In this document: positions 20,005 through 27,425 of the stretch, piece after piece
Layout: every line of letters begins with the position of its first letter
How positions within the stretch are numbered: the first letter of the stretch is position 1
DNA from: Lusitaniella coriacea LEGE 07157
Lineage (GTDB): Bacteria; Cyanobacteriota; Cyanobacteriia; Cyanobacteriales; Spirulinaceae
DNA length: 64,000 nt
Reading direction: 5' to 3'
Assembly: GCF_015207425.1 (NCBI RefSeq)
Contig: NZ_JADEWZ010000009.1
Location: 62,001 to 126,000, forward strand
Notes under the pieces: model-generated
Seen by the model: the letters and a program-made list of their open reading frames with translations, nothing else
The model's database searches: none
Told to the model about the DNA's origin: nothing
Position numbers and translations under genes: made by a program

Positions 20005-22458
20005 ATGACTGATTCACCCAACTGGGAACGGTTGCAGAAAGCCCTATCTGTTGAAGCAGACCGGGGTTTTGGAGATTTAATGGGGAAGCAGTATCGCTTC
20101 AGCGAGTTTATGGTGCTGAGTTTTGGGGAATCTCTTAATATGGGAACCATTGCCCAAAGAGGTTGCTGGCAAGCTTTAGCGGAAGAATTTCTGCAATATT
20201 CTCATTTAAGCCCAGAACAGCGAAAAACCTTACTTGATAAAGCGCGGAGTTTGCTGAATGAGCTACAGGGGGGGACAAAAGCGCCTGTTGCCAGAGAACT
20301 GCTAAAAACTAAACCGATTGCGGCTCAAGTTTCCCAAAGTTACGGGACGATTCCCCAACTCAAACAATCCCTCGCAACTTTACCAGAAATTCGACGGCGG
20401 CGCAGCGCGAAAGCCTTGGAGCGCTTGGGGTTGCATACCGTGCAGGACGTATTGACCTATTATCCCCGCGATTATCTCGATTACGCCCGACAGGTGAGTA
20501 TTTCTCAATTGGTTCCGGGGGAGACGGTAACGTTGGTGGGAACGGTAAAGCGGTGTAATTGCTTTACCAGCCCGAAAAATAAGAAATTGAGTATTTTTGA
20601 ATTGATTATCCGCGATCGCGCGGGACAAATAAAACTCAATCGATTCTACGCGGGCGCGCACTTCGCCAATCGCGGTTGGCAAGAAAAGCTCAAACGACAG
20701 TATCCCGTGGGTTCCATTGTCGCCGCCGCCGGGTTGGTTAAAAAAAATAAGTATGGGATAACCTTAGATAATCCGGAAATTGAAGTTCTCGATAGTTCGG
20801 GATCGAGTATCGAATCGATTAATATCGGTCGCGTCCTGCCCGTTTATCCCCTCACAGAAGGCGTTACCGCAGATGTAGTGCGACAGGCAGTGGTGGCGGC
20901 ATTACCGGCAGTTCAACGCATTCAAGACCCCTTACCCCCGGCGCTGCGCGACTCATACAGCTTAATTGAATTACCCGACGCGATCGCGCACGTTCACTTT
21001 CCCCCCGACCCAGACACCCTCACCCATGCCCGTCGCCGCCTCATCTTCGATGAATTCTTCTACCTACAACTTGGCTTCCTCCAACGTCGCGCCCAACAAA
21101 AAGCCCTCGAAAAAAGCGCCGTCCTCTCCCCCACCGGACAACTCAGCGAACGCTTCCAAGAACTCCTCCCCTTCAAACTTACCAACGCCCAACAGCGCGT
21201 CGTTGGCGATATCTTAGAAGACTTAAACTCCGAAACCCCCATGAACCGCCTCGTTCAGGGAGATGTGGGTTCGGGAAAAACCGTCGTCGCCGTCTTCGCA
21301 ATCCTCGCCGCTATTCAATCTGGCTATCAAGCTGCTTTAATGACTCCCACCGAAGTCCTCGCCGAACAGCACTACCACAAACTTGTAAGCTGGTTTAATC
21401 TCCTTCATTTACCCGTCGAACTGCTCACCGGTTCCACCAAAACCGTAAAGCGGCGAGAAATTCACTCCCAACTGGAAACCGGAGAACTCCCCCTCCTCGT
21501 CGGAACCCACGCCCTCATCCAAGATAAAGTCAACTTCCGCAAACTCGGCTTAGTCGTCATTGACGAACAACACCGCTTCGGCGTAGAACAGCGCGCCCGT
21601 CTCCTCGATAAAGGGAAATCGCCCCACGTCCTCACTATGACCGCAACCCCCATCCCGCGCACCCTCACCCTCACCCTTCACGGCGATCTCGACGTGTCCC
21701 AAATCGACGAACTCCCCCCCGGACGACAGCCGATTCAAACCACCTGCGTTACCGGAAGACAGCGCACAAAAACCTACGATCTCATTCGTCGCGAAGTCGT
21801 TCAAGGGCGACAAGCTTATATCATCCTTTCCACTATTGAAGAATCCGAAAAGCTCAACCTCCGTGCTGCGGTTGAAGAACACAAACGCTTGCAAGAAGAG
21901 ATTTTTCCCGAATTTCAAATCGGACTGCTACACGGACGCATGAGTTCTGCCGATAAAGAGAAAGCCCTCACTCAATTTCGCAACAACGAAACGCAAATCA
22001 TCGTCTCCACCACCGTAATTGAAGTCGGGGTAGACGTTCCCAATGCAACAGTGATGTTAATTGAGAACGCCGAACGGTTTGGATTGTCCCAATTGCACCA
22101 ATTGCGGGGTCGCGTCGGACGCGGTTCCCACAAATCCCACTGCTTGCTGATGAGCGGAACCAACAATCCCGATGCCAAACAGCGCCTCAGCGTTCTCGAA
22201 CAGTCCCAAGACGGCTTTTTTATCTCCGAAATGGATTTGCGCTTCCGGGGTCCCGGAGAGGTGTTAGGACGGCGACAATCGGGGCTAGCGGATTTTGCCC
22301 TCGCCAGCTTAGTCGAAGATCGAGATGTGTTAAATTTGGCGCGAGAGGCGGCGGAAAAACTGATTATGGCAGATAATTCCCTACAAGATTTCCCCACCCT
22401 GCAACAGGAGTTGGAGCGCCGCTATCAGAAGTTGATTGGGGGAGCGATTTTGACGTAA
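20005..22458 (+). CDS. recG: ATP-dependent DNA helicase RecG
   Basis: Remodels stalled forks and branched DNA. The 817 residues hold a cyanobacterial N-terminal extension of about 130 residues, the wedge OB domain (LVPGETVTLVGTVKR), the Walker A GDVGSGKT at 419-426, the DEQH box (VVIDEQHRFGV), the TATPIPRT motif and the helicase C domain ending with RGRVGRG. Length and order are normal for cyanobacterial RecG. Confidence 0.96.
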   Translation: MTDSPNWERLQKALSVEADRGFGDLMGKQYRFSEFMVLSFGESLNMGTIAQRGCWQALAEEFLQYSHLSPEQRKTLLDKARSLLNELQGGTKAPVARELLKTKPIAAQVSQSYGTIPQLKQSLATLPEIRRRRSAKALERLGLHTVQDVLTYYPRDYLDYARQVSISQLVPGETVTLVGTVKRCNCFTSPKNKKLSIFELIIRDRAGQIKLNRFYAGAHFANRGWQEKLKRQYPVGSIVAAAGLVKKNKYGITLDNPEIEVLDSSGSSIESINIGRVLPVYPLTEGVTADVVRQAVVAALPAVQRIQDPLPPALRDSYSLIELPDAIAHVHFPPDPDTLTHARRRLIFDEFFYLQLGFLQRRAQQKALEKSAVLSPTGQLSERFQELLPFKLTNAQQRVVGDILEDLNSETPMNRLVQGDVGSGKTVVAVFAILAAIQSGYQAALMTPTEVLAEQHYHKLVSWFNLLHLPVELLTGSTKTVKRREIHSQLETGELPLLVGTHALIQDKVNFRKLGLVVIDEQHRFGVEQRARLLDKGKSPHVLTMTATPIPRTLTLTLHGDLDVSQIDELPPGRQPIQTTCVTGRQRTKTYDLIRREVVQGRQAYIILSTIEESEKLNLRAAVEEHKRLQEEIFPEFQIGLLHGRMSSADKEKALTQFRNNETQIIVSTTVIEVGVDVPNATVMLIENAERFGLSQLHQLRGRVGRGSHKSHCLLMSGTNNPDAKQRLSVLEQSQDGFFISEMDLRFRGPGEVLGRRQSGLADFALASLVEDRDVLNLAREAAEKLIMADNSLQDFPTLQQELERRYQKLIGGAILT

Positions 22459-22508
22459 AGATATCTGTCTAAAGTTGGGATTAGAACCCGCCGAACAGTT
22501 ATCAAAAT

Positions 22509-23276
22509 ATGCAACCATTAGAATCGAAAATTGCACTGTTGATTGACGCAGATAACGCTCCTGCATCTAAAATTGAGGCGATTATCTCTGAAATTGCAAA
22601 ATACGGCGTTACCAACATTAGAAAAGCTTACGGAAACTGGAAAAATTCTTCGCTCAAAGGCTGGGAAGATAATTTGCATGAATTTGCGATTCGCCCGGTT
22701 CAGCAGTTTGAATACACTAAGGGGAAAAATGCAACAGATGCAGCATTAATTATTGATGCAATGGATTTATTATATACGCAAACTCTGGATGCTTTTGCCA
22801 TTGTATCGAGCGATTGCGACTTTACGCCCTTGGTGATGAGAATTTTAACCAGCGGGTTGAAGGTATATGGATTTGGGGAAAAGAAAACACCGCTTCCCTT
22901 TGTTTGTGCTTGCTCCAAATTCCTGTATTTAGAAACGTTAGGTCAAGACATCGATCCCGAAACATCTAAAGAGCGAGGAAGCACGCGAAAAACAAATAAA
23001 GAGTTAAAACAAGATACAAAATTAATCAATTTATTGAGACGTGCTATTGAAAGTACCAATGAAGAGGATGGATGGTCTACTTTATCTTCTATTGGCTCGC
23101 ACATTTCTAATCAAGCATCATTCGATCCGCGAAATTATGGCTATAAAAAGTTAAGTGCTTTATTTGAATCAATCGATTTATTTGAACTCAAACGAAAAAA
23201 TAATGTCATATATGTCAAGAGTAAAAAAAAGCCTAGAACCTCAGAAAAAAAGCAACGATGTAGCGAAAATCCATGA
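22509..23276 (+). CDS. NYN-domain nuclease-like protein with LOTUS-like tail
   Basis: An N-terminal NYN (PIN-like) domain of the LabA/DUF88 type spans about residues 1-150, with acidic residues in LLIDADNAP, KNATDAALIIDAMD and VSSDCDFTPLV where the metal-binding site of such RNases lies. Residues 165-235 look like an OST-HTH/LOTUS RNA-binding domain (LLRRAIEST, WSTLSSIGSHI, KKLSALFES, NNVIYVKSK). The tail is lysine-rich. RNA cleavage or binding is inferred from the family; the target is unknown. Confidence 0.85.
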   Translation: MQPLESKIALLIDADNAPASKIEAIISEIAKYGVTNIRKAYGNWKNSSLKGWEDNLHEFAIRPVQQFEYTKGKNATDAALIIDAMDLLYTQTLDAFAIVSSDCDFTPLVMRILTSGLKVYGFGEKKTPLPFVCACSKFLYLETLGQDIDPETSKERGSTRKTNKELKQDTKLINLLRRAIESTNEEDGWSTLSSIGSHISNQASFDPRNYGYKKLSALFESIDLFELKRKNNVIYVKSKKKPRTSEKKQRCSENP

Positions 23277-23496
23277 GTCATCAAACTTTCCTAAGCTCAA
23301 AAACATTCAAATTGGGTATCGAGCGTTCTGTATCAAAGCGGTCAATCTCTCAATCTCTCACCGTGTCATCCTAAGTCGCAATTTAAATTTATAACAGCTT
23401 AATCCACCTCTAAAATCACAGTTATACCTTCCTATGTCTGGTGGGAGGTTTTTTTCGTGAAAATTCACCGCACGCTGATTTGTCTTTACATTAATT

Positions 23497-23652
23497 TCAC
23501 GCTGTCACAACACTTCGAGACAATGAAGCCCAAAAATAATCTAAGCCTTCTTGACCGTCTCGCGCCACATCCACAGCATATTTAACCTCAGTCAGTCCCT
23601 GGGGAATAAACTGAGCAATTCCTGGTTCATCTTCTACCATCAACACGCGCAA
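23497..23652 (-). pseudogene. Response-regulator receiver domain remnant
   Basis: Read on the minus strand from TTG at 23652, the frame gives LRVLMVEDEPGIAQFI, then TEVKYAVDVARDGQEGLDY, then stops after about 50 codons. This is the opening of an OmpR-type receiver domain (VEDE acidic pair, VDVARDGxEG helix). The phosphorylation aspartate, the rest of the receiver domain and the DNA-binding domain are missing. It is read as a decayed gene. No matching kinase is nearby; the PAS kinase is 8.5 kb away. Confidence 0.75.
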
Positions 23653-23920
23653 GAGTTAATGGGATTTGCTTTTTTCTCCTTTTCAATTGTAGAACGAGAT
23701 ATTAGTCGCGAATCATCGGTCTAAGTTAACCAGATTTGGTATGACAAGACAAAAATATTACGAAATATATAATATTGCCTCATTACTCTGCATATTTTCT
23801 CTAAGTCTTCCCTATTAACTTAAATTAACCTGTCCGAAAATTTTGGAAGCTTCTGTGTAGTTATTCCGTAACATTACTTACAAAATAATTACCAGATCCC
23901 TCCAATTGACAATGAAAAAC

Positions 23921-23948
23921 TGGGGCAATGGTTGCAGCCGTTGCCCCA
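23921..23948 (+). promoter_or_regulatory. Hairpin in the peroxidase leader
   Basis: TGGGGCAATGG (23921-23931) pairs with CCGTTGCCCCA (23938-23948): an 11-bp stem with one wobble pair and a 6-base loop, ending 24 bases before the ATG. There is no T-run, so an mRNA leader element is as likely as a terminator. Confidence 0.55.
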
Positions 23949-23972
23949 AACAAAAATTAGGAATCTATAGTT

Positions 23973-25694
23973 ATGGTATCTTTCAATCCTTGCAAATTGA
24001 GTCTGGGGTTAGCCACTTTTGCAACCTTCAGCTTGGCAACCTTGGGAACCGCAGAAGCAGCAGACTTCCGTTCTATTGATGGTTCGGGCAACAATATTGC
24101 TAACCCAACTTGGGGAGCAACCGATACGCAACTCTTGCGACTGCTTCCCTCCGATTACGGCGATGGCATTTCAACCCCCTCCGGGACAACCCGTCCCAGC
24201 GCGCGCGCTGTTAGTAATGCGGTTTCCGCGCAATCTGGCTCAATCCCCAATTCTCTCCATGTCAGCGACTGGTTGTGGCAATGGGGACAGTTCATCGACC
24301 ACGATATTGACCTGACCGAACCCCACCATTCAACAGAACCCTTTAATATCAAAGTTCCGACGGGCGATCCTTTTTTCGATCCTTTCAATACTGGAACCCA
24401 AACGATTGGGTTAGAGCGTTCGAGTTATGACCCCACGACTGGAACGGGATTGGGCAATCCGCGCCAGCAGATCAACCAAATTTCTGCCTATTTCGATGGT
24501 TCGATGGTTTATGGTTCCGATGCAACGCGAGCCAATTTCCTGCGACGCAACGATGGAACGGGAAAACTCAAAACCAGTGCGAGTAACTTACTTCCCTTCA
24601 ATACCGCAGGCTTGCCCAATGCTGGCGGAACGAGTTCGACGTTGTTTATTGCGGGGGATGTCCGCGCGAACGAACAGAATGGCTTAACTACCGTTCACAC
24701 CCTATTTGTGCGGGAACACAACCGCTTAGCAGGGGAAATTGCTGCTGACCCCGATTTGTCGATTAAGGCAATGGTAGCGGGATTGACGGAAGGGGAATAT
24801 ATCTATCAAACGGCACGAAAAATTGTGGGCGCGCAAATCCAGGCAATTACCTACAATGAATTCCTGCCGCTTCTGTTGGGCGATGGTGCATTGAGTCCCT
24901 ACGCGGGTTACGACGAGACGGTTAATGCGGGGATTAGCAACGAATTCTCCACAGGAGCGTTCCGGGTGGGACATACAATGCTTTCGCCTCAACTGTTGCG
25001 CATTAATAATGATGGCTCATCTCCGGGCAATATTGCGCTGCGAGATGCGTTTTTCGATCCTGGTGAAATTATTGATGAGGGGATTGATTCTTTGCTGCTG
25101 GGTTTAGCGTCTCAAAAAGCGCAGGAGGTCGATCCTTTTGTAATCGATGATGTGCGTAATTTCTTGTTTGGCCCTCCGGGTTCTGGGGGATTTGATTTGG
25201 CTTCTTTGAATATCCAACGGGGACGCGACCACGGCGTTCCCAGTTACAATGATGCTCGCATTGGTTTAGGTTTGGGGGCTGTTGCCAGCTTTGCTGAGAT
25301 TACCTCCAACGTTGCCAGTCAGGATGCTCTGGCGAGTGTTTACAGCAGCGTTGATGAGATTGACTTTTGGATTGGAGGATTGGCGGAAGAACACATTAAT
25401 GGGGGTCTGGTTGGCGAACTGTTTAATCGGATTATTGCGGATCAATTTCTGCGACTGCGAGATGGGGATCGCTTTTTCTACCGTAACGATCCTCATTTGA
25501 TGGCTTTGGTTCCGGAGATTGGTAGCACTCAATTGTCGGATATTATTCGCCGCAATTCGAGCATCTCGAATATTCAAGATAATGTTTTTGTTGTGGCAAA
25601 AGATGTCCCAGAACCTTCTGCAATGACGGCAATCTTTATGTTAGGAGCGTTGGGCATTGTGGGAGAGCGTTTTGGGAAGAAACAATCTGGATAG
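23973..25694 (+). CDS. Secreted animal-type haem peroxidase with PEP-CTERM tail
   Basis: The 573 residues begin with a signal peptide (hydrophobic run, cleavage near GTAEAA-DF at about 29). They continue as an animal haem peroxidase: WLWQWGQFIDHDIDLTEPH with distal His110, the LFVREHNRLA helix, the FRVGHTMLSP proximal-histidine segment and the late LNIQRGRDHGVPSYNDAR motif. It ends VPEPSAM plus a hydrophobic helix and GKK, a PEP-CTERM sorting signal. Oxidation of halides or organic substrates outside the cell is inferred from the family. Confidence 0.92.
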   Translation: MVSFNPCKLSLGLATFATFSLATLGTAEAADFRSIDGSGNNIANPTWGATDTQLLRLLPSDYGDGISTPSGTTRPSARAVSNAVSAQSGSIPNSLHVSDWLWQWGQFIDHDIDLTEPHHSTEPFNIKVPTGDPFFDPFNTGTQTIGLERSSYDPTTGTGLGNPRQQINQISAYFDGSMVYGSDATRANFLRRNDGTGKLKTSASNLLPFNTAGLPNAGGTSSTLFIAGDVRANEQNGLTTVHTLFVREHNRLAGEIAADPDLSIKAMVAGLTEGEYIYQTARKIVGAQIQAITYNEFLPLLLGDGALSPYAGYDETVNAGISNEFSTGAFRVGHTMLSPQLLRINNDGSSPGNIALRDAFFDPGEIIDEGIDSLLLGLASQKAQEVDPFVIDDVRNFLFGPPGSGGFDLASLNIQRGRDHGVPSYNDARIGLGLGAVASFAEITSNVASQDALASVYSSVDEIDFWIGGLAEEHINGGLVGELFNRIIADQFLRLRDGDRFFYRNDPHLMALVPEIGSTQLSDIIRRNSSISNIQDNVFVVAKDVPEPSAMTAIFMLGALGIVGERFGKKQSG

Positions 25695-25731
25695 TTATTG
25701 GTAAGATTCATGAGAGATTAGGTGAAATTGA

Positions 25732-25752
25732 AGGGTGAGTAAAACTCGCCCT
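25732..25752. terminator. Inverted repeat after the peroxidase gene
   Basis: AGGGTGAGT (25732-25740), loop AAA, then ACTCGCCCT (25744-25752): 9 pairs with one T-G. No T-run follows. It may end transcription from the peroxidase gene. Confidence 0.45.
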
Positions 25753-25799
25753 AACAGAATCCTAGTCTCGAATAAACCGATAATCAAACGCCAAAAAAT

Positions 25800-26255
25800 A
25801 TGCGTCGTTCCTGGCAATTTATCTCCACTGTTTTAGGTATTATTTTTCGTCATCCCGTGACTGGGGTGACATTGATCCCCATTTTGCCTGACGGTAAAAT
25901 CGTTTTTGTGCGCCGTCACGATACGGGTCAGTGGAGTTTGCCGGGAGGAATGGTGGATTGGGGAGAAGATATTCCTACTACAGTCCGTCGGGAGTTGGAG
26001 GAAGAAACGGGATTAACTCTGGTGAAAATGGGTCGTTTGATTGGGGTTTACTCTGCTGCCGATCGCGATCCTCGCCTGCATTCGATTAGCGTGGCGATTG
26101 AGGTGTATGCTGAAGGCGTGACTGCCGCGCAAGATGCTTTAGAAATTGCAGAAGCAAAACCTTTCGACCTGTCAAGCATCCCCTACGGTCATCTCAGCCA
26201 CGATCACGATCGACAATTGCGGGATTATCTTGATGGCTTGACTCGCATTGCTTAA
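25800..26255 (+). CDS. Nudix hydrolase
   Basis: A 151-residue phosphohydrolase cleaving a nucleoside-diphosphate-linked substrate. The full Nudix box is present at about residues 49-71: GGMVDWGEDIPTTV then RRELEEETGL, with the metal-binding REx2EE core. The N-terminus (WQFISTVLGIIFRHPVTGVT) is mildly hydrophobic. The substrate cannot be told from sequence. It stands alone between a repeat-like hairpin and a terminator. Confidence 0.9.
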   Translation: MRRSWQFISTVLGIIFRHPVTGVTLIPILPDGKIVFVRRHDTGQWSLPGGMVDWGEDIPTTVRRELEEETGLTLVKMGRLIGVYSAADRDPRLHSISVAIEVYAEGVTAAQDALEIAEAKPFDLSSIPYGHLSHDHDRQLRDYLDGLTRIA

Positions 26256-26326
26256 GGACGGCGAGTCGCGATCGCGCAATTCAATTCGTTAAACGGTGAG
26301 TTATACTTTTTCGAGCAATCTCATAC

Positions 26327-26367
26327 AACGGGGTTGCGATTTTTGCCGGAATGCAACCCTTGTTTTT
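26327..26367 (+). terminator. Rho-independent terminator after the Nudix gene
   Basis: GGGTTGC (26332-26338) pairs with GCAACCC (26353-26359), extended by CAA/TTG across a bulge, and is followed by TTTTT (26363-26367). It lies 72 bases after the Nudix stop codon. Confidence 0.7.
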
Positions 26368-26475
26368 ATAGCACTACGCATTGACGTTGGGATGTCTCAC
26401 AAAGCTAAAACCTATAAATAGCCGGGTTTTGACCGCTCCCTGACTGCTTATTACTTACATTAACGCTCGTTAAAA

Positions 26476-27315
26476 ATGCCGCTTCTTTTTAGTAACTCTC
26501 GAATTCGATTGCCTCAAGGACAAATTTTCTGGCGCGAAATCGGTCAAGATACAGGTACGCCGCTCCTTTTTTTACACGGGTCTTACCAAGATAGCGGTCA
26601 ATGGATTCCGGTTATCGAACAGTTGCGCGATCGCTATCACTGTTTCGCGATCGATTTGCTGGGCTTTGGCGACTCCGAAGATCCCAACGTCCACTACTCG
26701 ATTCAATTGCAAGTCGAATGCCTCATCAAATACCTCGATGCTTTGCACCTGGAACGAGTTTGTTTAATCGGACATTCTTTGGGGGGATGGGTTGCAGCCA
26801 GTTTTGCCCTGCAATATCCCGAACGAGTCCAGCGTTTAGTTCTGGCATCTCCCCTTGGCGTGGAACTCGCTGCGGAACGCCCGAAAAAAACGTGGGAACG
26901 CCAGTTGGTTAGTCCCGTCCCCGTTGTATCTTGGCTTCTTAAAATAATTTTGCCATTGGCTCGCGCGATCGGTCGCCACAAAAAAATCGAACAACTGCTC
27001 GCCTATCGCCAACACCTCTTACAATCCCCCACCACTTGCCAACTCCTCTTTCGCCGCCGTCCCGCCGAAATTCAAGCCGAATACCTCAATCATCGCCTAG
27101 AATTGCTGCAAGTTCCCGCGCTTATCATTCAAGGGGGACAGGATACTTCCGCCAACTTTGCCCGAAGTCAAATGTATGCCAACCTCATTCCAGGATCCAA
27201 ATTTTGCCTCATTGAAAAAGGCAACAACGACCTCCCGGAAGTCTTATCCCAACGAGTTGCCACAGAACTCCAAGATTTTCTCACTCCTTCCAGTCCAAGG
27301 GAAATAACGCGGTAG
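26476..27315 (+). CDS. Alpha/beta hydrolase
   Basis: The 279 residues have the alpha/beta-hydrolase fold: the oxyanion region PLLFLHGSYQDSGQW, the nucleophile elbow GHSLGG with Ser101, and a late acid strand LIIQGGQDTS. The position where the catalytic histidine normally sits (GH-x-LP) reads KGNNDLPEV, so the usual histidine appears to be replaced by Asn. Activity and substrate are therefore uncertain. It is convergent with the ThDP enzyme gene, with a palindromic repeat between them. Confidence 0.85.
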   Translation: MPLLFSNSRIRLPQGQIFWREIGQDTGTPLLFLHGSYQDSGQWIPVIEQLRDRYHCFAIDLLGFGDSEDPNVHYSIQLQVECLIKYLDALHLERVCLIGHSLGGWVAASFALQYPERVQRLVLASPLGVELAAERPKKTWERQLVSPVPVVSWLLKIILPLARAIGRHKKIEQLLAYRQHLLQSPTTCQLLFRRRPAEIQAEYLNHRLELLQVPALIIQGGQDTSANFARSQMYANLIPGSKFCLIEKGNNDLPEVLSQRVATELQDFLTPSSPREITR

Positions 27316-27326
27316 CGTTGCCCAGT

Positions 27327-27346
27327 CTGGTGGTTCGTCAACCCTG
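27327..27346 (+). repeat. Left-end fragment of MITE-like element
   Basis: CTGGTGGTTCGTCAACCCTG differs at about two or three bases from the left ends of the elements at 39775 and 46636. No right end was seen nearby, so it is a relic or a chance match. Confidence 0.5.
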
Positions 27347-27369
27347 TGTAGCAAAACTATTCGATATTC

Positions 27370-27401
27370 GCTGGCGGGCATTGCCCGCCCTACGCAATGT
27401 C
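27370..27401. repeat. Palindromic repeat, copy A
   Basis: GGCGGGC (27373-27379), loop ATT, GCCCGCC (27383-27389), followed by CTACGCAATGTC. Copy B at 53040-53071 has the same layout with compensating changes in the stem. Here it lies between convergent genes and may act as a two-way terminator. Confidence 0.7.
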
Positions 27402-27425
27402 TGTAGCGCTGTACCTCGCGCAATC

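Larger units (their letters stand above)
23277..23972 (+). other. Intergenic region with gene remnant and hairpins
   Basis: 696 bases between the NYN gene and the peroxidase gene. It contains a terminator-like run near 23426-23456 (CCTTCC, then GGGAGGTTTTTTT), a minus-strand response-regulator remnant (23497-23652), about 200 bases of A/T-rich DNA with no frame, and a strong hairpin just before the peroxidase start. Confidence 0.6.

Noticed and set aside
23155-23394. 79-codon frame overlapping the NYN gene end
   Set aside because: Overlaps a well-supported gene in another frame and has no family features.
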